A stretch of 64,000 nucleotides of DNA from assembly GCF_000238335.3 (NCBI RefSeq), contig NZ_AHCB03000012.1, positions 372,001-436,000 on the forward strand. The letters run 5' to 3'. Each line of letters opens with the position of its first letter. The stretch's first letter is position 1. This DNA is from Pseudoalteromonas marina. Lineage in GTDB: Bacteria; Pseudomonadota; Gammaproteobacteria; Enterobacterales; Alteromonadaceae. The notes beneath the pieces are model-generated. The model was not told the origin of the DNA. It made no database searches and worked only from the letters and a program-made list of their open reading frames with translations. Made by a program: the position numbers and the translations under genes. Positions 53,732 through 63,517 of this stretch are shown piece by piece.

Positions 53732-56314
53732 TTAGAAAGTATACGTGGCCTTAGCGTAGTAGAAACCACCGTTAATACCGTAAGGAGATGTTTCGTAGTA
53801 TTTACCACCCCAGTTATTATTTGGGATACCCGTTGCATCTTGGAAATCAAGTTTTTCAGCATCTTGGTCAAGTAAGTTTTGTGCACCTACAGAGAAGCTG
53901 ATTGAATCGTTCACAAAGTACGTAATTTCTGCATCAAGTGTTACAGATGCGTCTGCTGTTTTAGCTGTTGCATCGTAATCAACATGAACACCTTGATATT
54001 CGCCATAGTAGTTAAGACGAGTAAACGCAGAGATTGATTCCCACTGTTGTGCCCACGTAAGTGTTGCACGGTGGTTAGGTAAGTCTTCTTCTAGGCGTTT
54101 AACTTTAAACTCACCCGTAATATCACTGAACTTAGTTACTTCAGTTTCATTCCAGTTGTAAGCAAGGCTAAATGTAGAGCTGCCACCTAAAATATCTGCT
54201 GTGTAATTAGCTACAACATCAACACCTTGAGTTGTTGTATCAAAGTCATTAGTGAAGAAACTAACTTGCGCAAGACCTTCAACATTAGGTACACCCGCAG
54301 CTGAAAGTGTATCTTTATCAGCTTGGCTAAGCGTAATTTTTTCAGATTGACTGATACGGTCTTCAACTTGAATGTTGTAGTAATCAACAGTTAGGAACAA
54401 ATCGCCAATTGTATAAACTGCACCAAATGTATAACTTTGCGATTCTTCAGGTTGTAGCTCCGTACCACCAAGTTGAACAGCAACAGGGTTTGTTGGTGGT
54501 AATAATGCAGAATCTCTTAACACACCATCACTTAAGTTTGTTTGAACGTTACTTACGTTTGCTTGACCAACAGTTGGTGCACGGAAACCTGTGCTAATTG
54601 AACCACGAATATTTAGGTCTTCAGTTACATGGTACTGAGCCATTAATTTGTAGTTTGTTGTGCTACCAAACGAGTCGTAGTCTTCAAAGCGAAGCGCTAA
54701 GCCCATTAAGAAGTCTTCTGTAAATGGTGCTTCAACGTCTACAAATGCTGCGTAGTTACGGCGTGTAAACTCACCTGCTTGCGACGGTTTGAAACCAGGG
54801 AAGCCGTTTGAGCCAATGCCAAAGCCTTGCGCTGTTAATGGACCCGCTGTGTAAGATGCTTCATCACCAGAAATAACGGTGAATGTTTCTTCATGCCACT
54901 CTAAACCACCGGCTACGTTCACATCATATGCTAGGCCAAAGTCGTAGCCTTTAGATAGATCTAAATTAAAGTTTTTCTCTAGCTGCTCGTATTTACCCGG
55001 ACTAAAATCACGAGGTGTGTCTGGGCCTAAAGATGCATTAACTGTGTTGTAAATAAAGTAACGAGATTCATTTAGACCCACAGTACCGCTTAAATCATAC
55101 AATACGTCTTTCATGAAGCCGTCTGTAAATTCACCTTTTGTACCAATGGTTAAAGAGGTATCAGTGATGTTCCCACCAAAGTTTGGTGTAAAACCACCCG
55201 GGATCATTTCGTTAAATGCAAAACAATCTGGGTTGTTAGCTACGCCGTTTACGTAAGCCGGGTCGTCTAATACATTACCATCTGTAATTGAAATGGTAGG
55301 ACAGTTACCGCTCATGTCGTCAGTTAAGTCTGCAACAAGGAGTGTTGCGCCATCATCGTTTGAATATACACCTGAACGAGTATGCGGGTTACGATAGTAA
55401 AAGCCACCACGTACATCGCGCTCAGAGTAGTTACCAAACATGTAAAATTGTGAGTTGTTTGTTAAGTCTAGGCCTACATTACCAAAAAGTGAGATATCGT
55501 CATCAACTTCTGGTGCACCCCAAACTTGAGCAAGAGACGAAACATCAGGTACGCCTGCTGCTGCAAAACCTGCTGCATCTGGGCGTTGAACTGAACGACT
55601 CGTTGCATCTGCTGTTTTGTATTGGAAGCTTAAGTTTGCAAAACCACTGTCTGTAAACGGTAAACCTACGTTACCAGAAATTTGAGTTGTATCGCCGTCG
55701 CCTTCAAAATATTGACCTTTACGAACTTCAAACTTACCGCCTTCTGAAGCGTCTTTTAATTGGAAGTTCATTACACCTGCAATAGCATCAGAACCGTACT
55801 GAGCGGCTGCACCGTCACGAAGTACTTCTACTTGTTTAATTGCAATGCTAGGAATAACTGAAATATCGGCGCCTTGTGCACCATCGTTAATACCACCACC
55901 TAGAAATGCGATTACAGATGCACGGTGACGACGTTTGCCGTTTAAAAGTACTAGCGTGCTGTCTGATGGTAAACCACGAAGGTTAGCAGGGCGAACTAGT
56001 GATGCTGCATCACTAATAGGGTTTTGATGAACGTTGAAAGAAGGAACTGAGCCTTTAAGAAGTTCTAGCATGTCAGTGTTACCTGACTTTTCTAGCTCTT
56101 CGCCACCTATGATATCAATAGGAACGGGTGAATCACCAATTGAACGTGGAGCTGAACGCGTACCTACTACAGCAATTTTCTCTACATTTTTATTAACTTT
56201 AACTTCGCTTTGTTCATCTGCTGCTATTGCAGAGCCCGAGATGAATAATCCGGCGGTGGTTGTGGCTAATGCAAATTTAATCGCTTGGTTTAGCGTATTA
56301 TTTTTTAATTTCAT
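53732..56314 (-). CDS. TonB-dependent outer-membrane receptor 2
   Basis: 860 aa. Signal peptide about 1-31 (ends GSAIA), TonB-box-like region KIAVVGTRS near 47, plug (about 55-175; LRGLPSDSTLVLLNGKRRH, VEVLRDGAAAQYGSDAIAGV) and a barrel ending YYAKATYTF. GGGGAAA precedes the ATG. It differs from TBDR 1 in the plug (long NGKRRHRAS form), so the two receptors probably take up different ligands while sharing the partner enzyme type. Confidence 0.93.
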   Translation of the reverse strand: MKLKNNTLNQAIKFALATTTAGLFISGSAIAADEQSEVKVNKNVEKIAVVGTRSAPRSIGDSPVPIDIIGGEELEKSGNTDMLELLKGSVPSFNVHQNPISDAASLVRPANLRGLPSDSTLVLLNGKRRHRASVIAFLGGGINDGAQGADISVIPSIAIKQVEVLRDGAAAQYGSDAIAGVMNFQLKDASEGGKFEVRKGQYFEGDGDTTQISGNVGLPFTDSGFANLSFQYKTADATSRSVQRPDAAGFAAAGVPDVSSLAQVWGAPEVDDDISLFGNVGLDLTNNSQFYMFGNYSERDVRGGFYYRNPHTRSGVYSNDDGATLLVADLTDDMSGNCPTISITDGNVLDDPAYVNGVANNPDCFAFNEMIPGGFTPNFGGNITDTSLTIGTKGEFTDGFMKDVLYDLSGTVGLNESRYFIYNTVNASLGPDTPRDFSPGKYEQLEKNFNLDLSKGYDFGLAYDVNVAGGLEWHEETFTVISGDEASYTAGPLTAQGFGIGSNGFPGFKPSQAGEFTRRNYAAFVDVEAPFTEDFLMGLALRFEDYDSFGSTTNYKLMAQYHVTEDLNIRGSISTGFRAPTVGQANVSNVQTNLSDGVLRDSALLPPTNPVAVQLGGTELQPEESQSYTFGAVYTIGDLFLTVDYYNIQVEDRISQSEKITLSQADKDTLSAAGVPNVEGLAQVSFFTNDFDTTTQGVDVVANYTADILGGSSTFSLAYNWNETEVTKFSDITGEFKVKRLEEDLPNHRATLTWAQQWESISAFTRLNYYGEYQGVHVDYDATAKTADASVTLDAEITYFVNDSISFSVGAQNLLDQDAEKLDFQDATGIPNNNWGGKYYETSPYGINGGFYYAKATYTF

Positions 56315-56644
56315 TCTAAATTTCCCCAGTTAGAATAATTTTGTTTTAGTCGTACTTTAAAGCACGCCTTAATCATAATTGTGGAACGAACAGAGTGGTT
56401 TTACGCGATTGAAATATCGAATCAAAAGAGCGTAAATACTCACCTTCTGTTAACTCCTGAATACAGACTATACATAAAAAACAACAAGAGCAATTATTAA
56501 TTAACTATTAAATAACAAAACTTTAATTAGGTAAAAAATCCAAAGGTGGTGCATTTTAGTGCTACTTACAACCATTTGTGTGCAGGTTGGGTTATAATTG
56601 GGAATATTAATGCAGGTGGGGGAGGGTTTTTCGAGGTTGGCTTT
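56315..56644. other. Region upstream of TBDR 2
   Basis: About 330 bases holding the TBDR 2 promoter. TTTACGC at about 56400 is inverted as GCGTAAA at about 56432, which might be an operator. No gene seen. Confidence 0.4.
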
Positions 56645-56815
56645 TTAAATGTCATCCTGGTTTTTTGTTTTAGTTTGCAAATTTGTTAATTTCCATGTTG
56701 CTAATTTTTCTCTATATTCATCCCACACACATGAATAACAATTGCCACTGCCGCAACATTCATCAGATTTTGGTTTTTCAGGTTTTTGTGGAATTTGAGT
56801 TGTTAAATCAGTCAT
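56645..56815 (-). CDS. Short Cys-rich protein of the oxidoreductase-like family
   Basis: 56 aa, read from the reverse strand: ATG at 56815, TAA at 56645. The motif DECCGSGNCYSCVWDEYRE matches the N-terminal oxidoreductase-like domain (PF09791), in which a CCGSGC..C-type motif is followed by WD. Such short proteins are common in proteobacteria, and their function is unknown. Probably a soluble cytoplasmic metal-binding protein. It is divergent from the LETM1-like gene. Confidence 0.75.
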   Translation of the reverse strand: MTDLTTQIPQKPEKPKSDECCGSGNCYSCVWDEYREKLATWKLTNLQTKTKNQDDI

Positions 56816-56899
56816 AGTTAATACTTTTTGGCACTAGTTTGGTGCAAAGGATAAAGTATAGTCATAATCAAGTAAATTATTCTTTGTTAACCCAACAGC

Positions 56900-57340
56900 A
56901 TGTGTGAAAATATAGAAATGCGATTATATAAAGTTATTCACCGTGCCCCTTGGCGTGTAGTAAAAATTAGTAAAAAGCGTCAGCAGCTTCGTTTTCGTCG
57001 CGCTATGGTGGCGCTTAAAATTGCACTTGCACAAGAAAAACAAGAAACCAAAGAAATGTTGGCCATATATAAGCGTTATACACAAGGGCAAACAAATAGT
57101 GCAGAGCTTAAACGAGCGAATGAGCAGTTTGTCGATATTTTAAAAGGCCTTGGGTTGGGCGTATTTGCTGTGCTTCCTTTTTCACCCGTTACTATTCCAC
57201 TTGTTGTTAAGCTAGGGCGGTTAGTGGGGGTGGATGTATTGCCCAGCTCGTTTAGCATTAATAAATCAATAAAAGAACTCGATAACGAAATAGAACAATC
57301 GCATCAAGAATCAGTTAAAAAAGATATACACAATAAATAA
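56900..57340 (+). CDS. LETM1-like protein
   Basis: 146 aa. The region from about residue 75 (ELKRANEQFVDILKGLGLG and ..PFSPVTIPLVVKLGRLVG) carries the core of the LETM1 ribosome-binding-like domain found in mitochondrial LETM1 and some bacterial proteins. One weak hydrophobic segment (about 85-105) may be a membrane helix. Coiled, charged N-terminal part. Function in bacteria is unknown. It is 76 bases upstream of the aminopeptidase on the same strand. Confidence 0.7.
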   Translation: MCENIEMRLYKVIHRAPWRVVKISKKRQQLRFRRAMVALKIALAQEKQETKEMLAIYKRYTQGQTNSAELKRANEQFVDILKGLGLGVFAVLPFSPVTIPLVVKLGRLVGVDVLPSSFSINKSIKELDNEIEQSHQESVKKDIHNK

Positions 57341-57416
57341 CACTAAAAACTCGACAATTAGCGATACCTTTTAATAGTGCTTATTGATATCCTCATAAGA
57401 ACAATTTTTACAATTT

Positions 57417-58793
57417 ATGAGCTATTTAATGAGTGCATTACTTCGCAATACATCTTCTGGTATTCCTTTATCATTTATTCTTAAAAGCGAACTCTCTGAT
57501 TGGCAATCAAAGCAGCCAACATTTATTCAAAATTGGCTAAACAATACAGGCTTTGAAAAGCAAGGTTTAGCGTTAATTCCCGATAGCAATTCCGGAGAGT
57601 TGTCCCAAGTAATTTGTTTAATGCAAAGCCCAAACGACTTTTGGGCTGCTGGCAATTTGGCCAATACGCTACCAGTGGGTAGTTATCAAATTCAAGGTGA
57701 CGATACGTTTATAGAGTTTGTGGCATTAGGATTTGTTCTTGGTGGCTACGAATTTAGTGAATACAAAGAAAAACCGACTGTTAAAGCCGAGTTGTGTATT
57801 GGCGATGAACAGCTTTACACGCGTATCAAACAGCAAGCGGAAGCTATTTTTTTAGCGCGTGATTTAGTAAACACACCTGCCGTCGATATGATGCCGCAAC
57901 ATTTATCGCAAGTGATGGAAGATTTGGCTTCAACTCATGGCGGTGATTTTTCACAGTGGATAGGCGATGAATTGTTAGAGCAAAACTACCCAACTATTCA
58001 TATGGTAGGTCGTGCAAGCGAGAATAAACCGCGTTTGCTTGATTTAAAGTGGGGAGCAGATGATGCGCCACTAATAACGCTTGTTGGTAAAGGTGTGTGT
58101 TTTGACTCTGGCGGGCTCGACTTAAAGCCAAGCAATGGTATGCGTAATATGAAAAAAGACATGGGCGGTGCTGCGCATGTTATTGCATTAGCTCAGCTGA
58201 TTATGGCTGCTAAATTGCCTGTCCGTTTGAGAGTATTAGTACCGGCAGTTGAAAATGCGGTGTCGCGAAATGCATTTCGCCCGGGCGATGTTGTAAAAAC
58301 GCGCAAAGGTATTATGGTTGAAATAGATAACACGGATGCTGAAGGGCGTTTAGTTTTGTGTGACGCGTTAAGTGAAGCACAAAACGATAATCCGGAGCTT
58401 ATTATTGATTTTGCAACATTAACGGGGGCATGTCGTGTAGCGTTAGGTACTGAGTTACCTGGTTTCTTTTCTACAGAGCGTGATGTAGCAAATGGTATAA
58501 TTGATGCAGGAATCAGTGTGAATGACCCTGTTTGGCAGTTGCCTTTATTTGAGCAGTATCGTGGATTTTTGAAAAGTGATGTAGCAGATATGGCTAATAG
58601 TGCAAGTACACCATTTGGTGGCGCAATTACCGCCGCACTTTACTTAAAAGAATTTGTAGAGCCAACCACGCCTTGGGTCCATTTTGATGTGATGGCATGG
58701 AATTTACGTGCGCTGCCAGGTCGCCCTACTGGCGGTGAAGCACTTGGCATTAGAGCCGTGTTTAACTATTTGCAAAACCGCTTTAATCATTAA
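57417..58793 (+). CDS. M17 leucyl aminopeptidase family protein
   Basis: 458 aa. The M17 signature NTDAEGRLVL near 300, with metal/catalytic residues in GKGVCFDSGGLDLKPS and MKKDMGGAAH. Cytoplasmic hexameric zinc aminopeptidase removing N-terminal residues from peptides. Slightly shorter than PepA (503 aa) and closer to the PepB-like branch. Its 3' end is convergent with the VOC gene. Confidence 0.92.
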   Translation: MSYLMSALLRNTSSGIPLSFILKSELSDWQSKQPTFIQNWLNNTGFEKQGLALIPDSNSGELSQVICLMQSPNDFWAAGNLANTLPVGSYQIQGDDTFIEFVALGFVLGGYEFSEYKEKPTVKAELCIGDEQLYTRIKQQAEAIFLARDLVNTPAVDMMPQHLSQVMEDLASTHGGDFSQWIGDELLEQNYPTIHMVGRASENKPRLLDLKWGADDAPLITLVGKGVCFDSGGLDLKPSNGMRNMKKDMGGAAHVIALAQLIMAAKLPVRLRVLVPAVENAVSRNAFRPGDVVKTRKGIMVEIDNTDAEGRLVLCDALSEAQNDNPELIIDFATLTGACRVALGTELPGFFSTERDVANGIIDAGISVNDPVWQLPLFEQYRGFLKSDVADMANSASTPFGGAITAALYLKEFVEPTTPWVHFDVMAWNLRALPGRPTGGEALGIRAVFNYLQNRFNH

Positions 58794-58812
58794 TTACCCG
58801 TAAAACATTAGC

Positions 58813-58840
58813 GCTATATGAAGCTTAAACTTCATATAGC
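58813..58840. terminator. Stem-loop between convergent aminopeptidase and VOC genes
   Basis: GCTATATGAAG and CTTCATATAGC are exact 11-base complements around a 6-base loop. It overlaps the stop codon of the VOC gene, a compact transcript end for both. Confidence 0.6.
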
Positions 58841-59211
58841 TCTAGCGGTAAATCATCTGGGTCGGCAAAAAAAGTAAATTTTTTACCTGTAATTTCATCA
58901 ATTCTAATCTCTTCAACTGCCACACTTTTACTTTCTAAATATTCTTTTGCTTTAGTTACATTGTCGACTTTAAACGCTAAATGGCGTAAGCCTTGTGCTT
59001 CCGGATAACTAGGCCTTGAGGGCGCACCCTTAAACGAAAACAACTCAACTTGACTACCATCAGGCATTGCTAAGTCTAACTTATATGAATTACGCTTTTC
59101 CCTGTAATGCTCGTTAATAATGTTGAGTTTTAAAATTTCACTATAAAAATGTTTAGAGCGAGGATAATTACAGCAAATAATTGCAGCATGATGAATACCT
59201 AGAAGCTCCAT
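58825..59211 (-). CDS. gloA2: VOC-family metalloprotein, YaeR/GloA2-like
   Basis: 128 aa from the ATG at 59211, chosen because GGAAGAT precedes it; the ATG at 59241 lies inside the fabH terminator hairpin. The sequence follows E. coli YaeR in several blocks (HHAAIICCNYPRSKHFYSEIL, VELFSFKGAPSRPS, EAQGLRHLAFKVD and FFADPDDLPLELYE). A small VOC protein with a metal site; the reaction is not established. Confidence 0.88.
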   Translation of the reverse strand: MELLGIHHAAIICCNYPRSKHFYSEILKLNIINEHYREKRNSYKLDLAMPDGSQVELFSFKGAPSRPSYPEAQGLRHLAFKVDNVTKAKEYLESKSVAVEEIRIDEITGKKFTFFADPDDLPLELYEV

Positions 59212-59232
59212 AAATTTATCTTCCTTAAATAA

Positions 59233-59256
59233 AAAACGCACTAAAAAGTGCGTTTT
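59233..59256 (-). terminator. Rho-independent terminator after the KAS III gene
   Basis: AAAACGCACT and AGTGCGTTTT arms with a 4-base loop, and T's follow on the minus strand. Confidence 0.8.
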
Positions 59257-59279
59257 AATTATACGTTTTTAAAGCAAGC

Positions 59280-60353
59280 TTATTCAGCGTCTTTACATGC
59301 TTTTACAGCTGGCGCCACAAGCTCTAAACCTGTTTGGGTGCAAGGTGCTAATTGTGCGTCGCTAACGCTAATTGGAGTTACACGTTCGCCCCATTTTATG
59401 TAGCTTGCAGCCCATGTTAAACCCGCGCCAAAAGCCGCAGACATAATATTTGAATGAGGCTTTATTAACCCTTGTTCAACTGCTTCACATAGCGCAATAG
59501 CAATGGTTGCAGCTGATGTGTTGCCATAATCTGCAATGTTAACCATTACTTTTTCATCAGGTACTTTTAAACGGTGCTGGATTGCCTGAATTATGCGTAA
59601 ATTAGCCTGATGTGGTACTAGTACGTTTATGTCGTCTAGGCTTAAATTAGCTTGCTCAAGAACGTCGTCACAGGCTTCACTCATACCTTTTACGGCACGT
59701 TTGAATATTTCTCTGCCTTCAAATAACAGATCAGATGGTCCAATGGGTTCATATTTGTTCAAATCACTACCAAAGTTAGTAATATGAAGAATGTCGCGGT
59801 CTTCACTATCACACCCTGTTTTAGTGCCAAGTAAACCTGCCGGTGTTTCTGCAGCTTCCAGTACCACAGCACCAGCGCCATCACCAAATAGCACTGCACT
59901 GTCGCGGCGCGCCCAGTTTACATACCAAGTCATTCGTTCAGCAGCAATAACGACTGCTTTTTTGATCATGCCTGCTTGAATTTGCGCAGTAGCAGCTTGT
60001 AATGCGTATAAAAAGCCAGAACACGCAGCATTTGTATCCATGGCGGCTGCGCCTGTTGCGCCAATATTTTTTTGCACTTGAGATGCCGTATTTGCAACAA
60101 CTGTTGAAGGCGTACAAGTTGCAAGTATGACAAGATCAATGTCTTTTGCGTCAATACCTGCGCAAGCAAGTGCGTGTTTTGCAGCAACAGTTGCCAGCTC
60201 TGCCGTACTTACATGGCTTACACGGCGAGATTTGATGCCAGTACGCGTGGTGATCCACTCGTCGGTGGTATCAACTATTTCGCTAATTTCATCGTTGCTA
60301 ATACTTGCTGGTGGTATGCATTTGCCCCAACCAGTGATATGTGCGTATGGCAT
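59280..60353 (-). CDS. 3-ketoacyl-ACP synthase III (FabH-like)
   Basis: 357 aa. The triad is visible: C111 in NAACSGFL, His in LVPHQANLR (about 253) and Asn in GNTSAA (about 283). It condenses acetyl-CoA (or another acyl-CoA) with malonyl-ACP to start fatty-acid synthesis. It is longer than usual FabH (317-330 aa), because of a C-terminal tail, and is not beside plsX/fabD. It is likely an additional KAS III paralogue or one for branched or odd starters. Confidence 0.88.
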   Translation of the reverse strand: MPYAHITGWGKCIPPASISNDEISEIVDTTDEWITTRTGIKSRRVSHVSTAELATVAAKHALACAGIDAKDIDLVILATCTPSTVVANTASQVQKNIGATGAAAMDTNAACSGFLYALQAATAQIQAGMIKKAVVIAAERMTWYVNWARRDSAVLFGDGAGAVVLEAAETPAGLLGTKTGCDSEDRDILHITNFGSDLNKYEPIGPSDLLFEGREIFKRAVKGMSEACDDVLEQANLSLDDINVLVPHQANLRIIQAIQHRLKVPDEKVMVNIADYGNTSAATIAIALCEAVEQGLIKPHSNIMSAAFGAGLTWAASYIKWGERVTPISVSDAQLAPCTQTGLELVAPAVKACKDAE

Positions 60354-60506
60354 AGTGTGTTCTCTTAAGGTGGTATAACTTCAATTTATTACCGGCAAGT
60401 TATACCAAAATTCGACTTATAAGACTAGTTTATAGCATGCTTTGTATCGTAAATATTCGCTATTAAAGGTTTTTTAGAGTAAAGCTAGTATAAAAAAGGA
60501 GCATGT

Positions 60507-61811
60507 ATGAAAACAGCACTCACAACATTATCGTCAATTGTATTGGCAATGTTCGTTAATAATGTAAACGCAGCACAATCTAAAATCATTTACGCAGGTA
60601 GTTTACTTGTAGCACCTGAGCAGGCATTAAAAAAAGAACAAACCTTAGTTGTTACCAATGACAAAATAACGGCTATTAAAGACGGTTATGTATCAAAGTC
60701 AGTACTTAATTTACCCGATGCTGAAATAGTTAATTTAAAAAACCAGTTTGTTATGCCAGGTTTGATTGATATGCATGTGCATGTAACTTTTGAACGTGAC
60801 GCTAAAGCAAACCCACACCGTTGGGCTACAGAATATGAAGCCGATTATGCGCTTCGTTCTATTAAATATTTACAGCGTACGCTTGATGCCGGCTTTACGT
60901 CGGTGCGTGATTTAGGCAGCGACTATCAAGTTATTTTTCCGTTAAAACGAGCAATTGAACGACAAGACATTGCAGGACCTCGTATTTTTGCAGCCGGTAA
61001 TACAATATCGCCAAGCGGCGGTCATGCTGATATTCATGGCTACAGAAAAGACATAACCGATGTTTTTAAAACGACATTAGGCATTTGTAATGGCGCTGAC
61101 GATTGCCGCCGTGCTGTGAGAGAAGTTATTAAAAGTGGTGCTGATGTAATTAAAATTACTGCAACGGGTGGTGTGTTGAGTAATACCGCAGCGGGAGTGA
61201 ATCAACAACTCACTGATGATGAGCTTGCTGCTATTGTAGATACAGCGCATCATTTAGGGCGTAAGGTAACAGCGCATGCCCACGGAACAGAAGGAATTAA
61301 AGCAGCACTTAGAGCTGGGGTTGACTCAATAGAGCACGGGTCTTATTTAGATAAAAAAACAGTCGATTTATTCAACAAAACGCAGGCCTATTTAGTTCCC
61401 ACACTGCTTGCTGGTGCCACGGTAAGTGAAGAGGTACTTACTAATCCTAATATGCCAGCGGCAATTGCGAATAAAGTGCGAGAAGTAACGCCTAAAATGC
61501 AGGCGTCGTTTAAGTTAGCGCTTAAAAACAAGGTAAACATTGCCTTTGGTACCGACTCGGGTGTATCGCGTCATGGTCTTAATGCAAACGAGTTTGGTTT
61601 AATGGTAAGTAATGGAATGAGTGAGGCGCATGCAATAAGGTCAGCCACAGTGTATGCTGCTAAATTGTTAGGGCAAAGCCATCAGTTAGGCGACTTGAGT
61701 GTTGGTAAGCAAGCAGATATTATCAGCGTAAATGGTTCGCCACTTGAAGACATAAACGTACTTAAAAACGTGCAATTTGTTATGAAAGCAGGGCAAATAT
61801 ACAAGCAATAG
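60507..61811 (+). CDS. Exported amidohydrolase (Xaa-Pro dipeptidase/imidazolonepropionase type)
   Basis: 434 aa, AAAGGAGC before the ATG. Signal peptide about 1-22 (ends NNVNA). Metal site HxH at H90/H92 (LIDMHVHV), carboxylated Lys at K216 (VIKITATGG), and a later Asp in FGTDSG. Periplasmic or envelope-bound hydrolase of amide or peptide bonds; substrate unknown. It starts a run of four genes (8-48 base gaps) with a DUF4440 protein and a redox-type two-component system. Confidence 0.9.
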   Translation: MKTALTTLSSIVLAMFVNNVNAAQSKIIYAGSLLVAPEQALKKEQTLVVTNDKITAIKDGYVSKSVLNLPDAEIVNLKNQFVMPGLIDMHVHVTFERDAKANPHRWATEYEADYALRSIKYLQRTLDAGFTSVRDLGSDYQVIFPLKRAIERQDIAGPRIFAAGNTISPSGGHADIHGYRKDITDVFKTTLGICNGADDCRRAVREVIKSGADVIKITATGGVLSNTAAGVNQQLTDDELAAIVDTAHHLGRKVTAHAHGTEGIKAALRAGVDSIEHGSYLDKKTVDLFNKTQAYLVPTLLAGATVSEEVLTNPNMPAAIANKVREVTPKMQASFKLALKNKVNIAFGTDSGVSRHGLNANEFGLMVSNGMSEAHAIRSATVYAAKLLGQSHQLGDLSVGKQADIISVNGSPLEDINVLKNVQFVMKAGQIYKQ

Positions 61812-61819
61812 GGAAGCAC

Positions 61820-62227
61820 ATGAGCAGCAAAATTAAAGCGTCGTTGTTTAATCATTTAATTGAGGCTGAGCGTCAATTACTTGAGCCTGAAGTTCGCCAA
61901 TCAGAGCGTGCACTCGACGCTTTACTCGACGATGAGTTTATCGAAATTGCTGCTAATGGCACGTCGTTTAATAAATATCAAGTACTCACACACCTACCCA
62001 CAGAGGTGGTGCCGCAGTTTTATAATCAGCATTTTAAAGGCCGAATGTTGAGTATAGATGTGGCGCAAATAAGTTATCAAGCAGCGTATAGGCGCTCAGC
62101 CCGTGCCGAATTTAATTATTCACTTCGCATGTCGTTATGGCGTAAAAATAGCGCACAGCAATGGCAAATGGTGTTTCATCAAGGCACACCGTGCGCTGCT
62201 TTTACAATTTCAATGGACGACGAGTAA
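61820..62227 (+). CDS. DUF4440/NTF2-like protein
   Basis: 135 aa, soluble, with the NTF2-like pattern (LDALLDDEFIEIAANGTSFNKYQVL, FHQGTPCAAF). It may bind small ligands or help modify them; no catalytic residues can be assigned. 8 bases after the amidohydrolase gene, so cotranscribed. Confidence 0.82.
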   Translation: MSSKIKASLFNHLIEAERQLLEPEVRQSERALDALLDDEFIEIAANGTSFNKYQVLTHLPTEVVPQFYNQHFKGRMLSIDVAQISYQAAYRRSARAEFNYSLRMSLWRKNSAQQWQMVFHQGTPCAAFTISMDDE

Positions 62228-62281
62228 CGTTTTACCTCAACTCATTTTTATATATTAAATTGGAAAATCATTGTTTTGTTA

Positions 62282-63517
62282 ATGCAAACTGATCCCACTA
62301 TCAGCCGTTTACTTATGCTACGAAGCGGCGCCATTGCAGTACAATTAATTGCAGTATTAAGTGTTTATTTTTTACTTGATTACCAATTGGCATTACTGCC
62401 CTTACTTGGTGTTATTGCTTTAGAAGCTGCGTTTCAATTAGTCAGTCTATTTGCTTACCGACACGTTAGCCACGCTAAACCCTCGGTTATGCTGATGCAA
62501 CTCACTGCTGACGTTTTGTTTTTAACTGTTTTGCTTTCTTTAAGTGGCGGCGCAACTAATGCATTTGTGTCGTTATTATTACTGCCCATCATGATAGCAG
62601 CGGTAACACTACGTGAAAAAGGCTTAGTCTATATTGCTTTGCTTGCCATTGCTGCATACAGCTTTTTGTTAATAAACATGCCCGATCACAGTATGCATCA
62701 AATGAACATGAGCGGCCACTTTGTTGGCATGTGGGTTAACTTTGTTTTAAGTACCAGTGTAATAGCGCTTGTGATAGGGGCTATGAGCCGTGCACTAAAA
62801 GAACGCGAACGCGTCATTGCTAAAGCACGAGAAAAACAACTACGAAATGAGCAACTAGTAACGCTTGATGGAGCTGCAGCACAAATAACTCATCAGTTAG
62901 CAACACCGATAGCTAACTTACAACTGTTGTTTGAAGAATTATTAGAGGAGCAACCAAACAATATTATAGTTAAACAGATGCAAACCCCACTTGAACAATG
63001 TCGCGATCAGCTCAATAGTTTTAGAGCGCTATCGGAGCAAATACGGGTTAAAAATGCTAAAGATCAAATAACCATAGCTCAATTACAAACAGCCATTAAC
63101 GATACCTTTTTATTACAATACCCCGGTCAACATATAAAATGGTTTTCACCTCCCATTAATGCGATTCTTTTAAGTGATGCGATGTTATTGCCTGCTATAT
63201 TAAATTTATTGCAAAATGCAGCTACGGCTAATCAAAAACAAGGTAAAACAGAGCTTGAGTTAAGCTGGGAGCTTAACCAGCAAGATCAATGTATAGATTT
63301 ATTAATCCGTGATTTTGGCGATGGGTTTACGCCCTCACAACTAGCTGAACTAGGGGGGCAGGTAATGCCTAGCGAACAAGGCATGGGTTTGGCCGTGTTG
63401 TTATCTAACGTCACGTTTGAGCGACTAAATGGCTCACTAACCTTATTTAACCATAAAGAAGGCGGTGCCGTAGCAAAGGTACAATTAGCCATTATTAATA
63501 ACGAGCAAACAGCATAA
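62282..63517 (+). CDS. RegB/PrrB-like redox-sensing histidine kinase
   Basis: 411 aa from the ATG at 62282 (a TTG two codons earlier is possible). Six membrane helices in the first 170 residues. GGATNAF at 89-95 matches the quinone-binding GGxxNPF motif of RegB except for Ala in place of Pro. The phospho-acceptor H204 lies in THQLATP, and C240 in EQCRDQL corresponds to RegB's redox Cys. The C-terminal HATPase has LNLLQNAATA and GDGFTP. A loop with five Met and three His (133-146) faces the periplasm, a possible metal site. Its stop overlaps the response regulator start. Confidence 0.85.
   Translation: MQTDPTISRLLMLRSGAIAVQLIAVLSVYFLLDYQLALLPLLGVIALEAAFQLVSLFAYRHVSHAKPSVMLMQLTADVLFLTVLLSLSGGATNAFVSLLLLPIMIAAVTLREKGLVYIALLAIAAYSFLLINMPDHSMHQMNMSGHFVGMWVNFVLSTSVIALVIGAMSRALKERERVIAKAREKQLRNEQLVTLDGAAAQITHQLATPIANLQLLFEELLEEQPNNIIVKQMQTPLEQCRDQLNSFRALSEQIRVKNAKDQITIAQLQTAINDTFLLQYPGQHIKWFSPPINAILLSDAMLLPAILNLLQNAATANQKQGKTELELSWELNQQDQCIDLLIRDFGDGFTPSQLAELGGQVMPSEQGMGLAVLLSNVTFERLNGSLTLFNHKEGGAVAKVQLAIINNEQTA

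Noticed and set aside
59280..60353. The housekeeping fabH
   Set aside because: It is longer than usual and isolated from plsX, fabD and acpP, so it may be a paralogue; I left the symbol blank.
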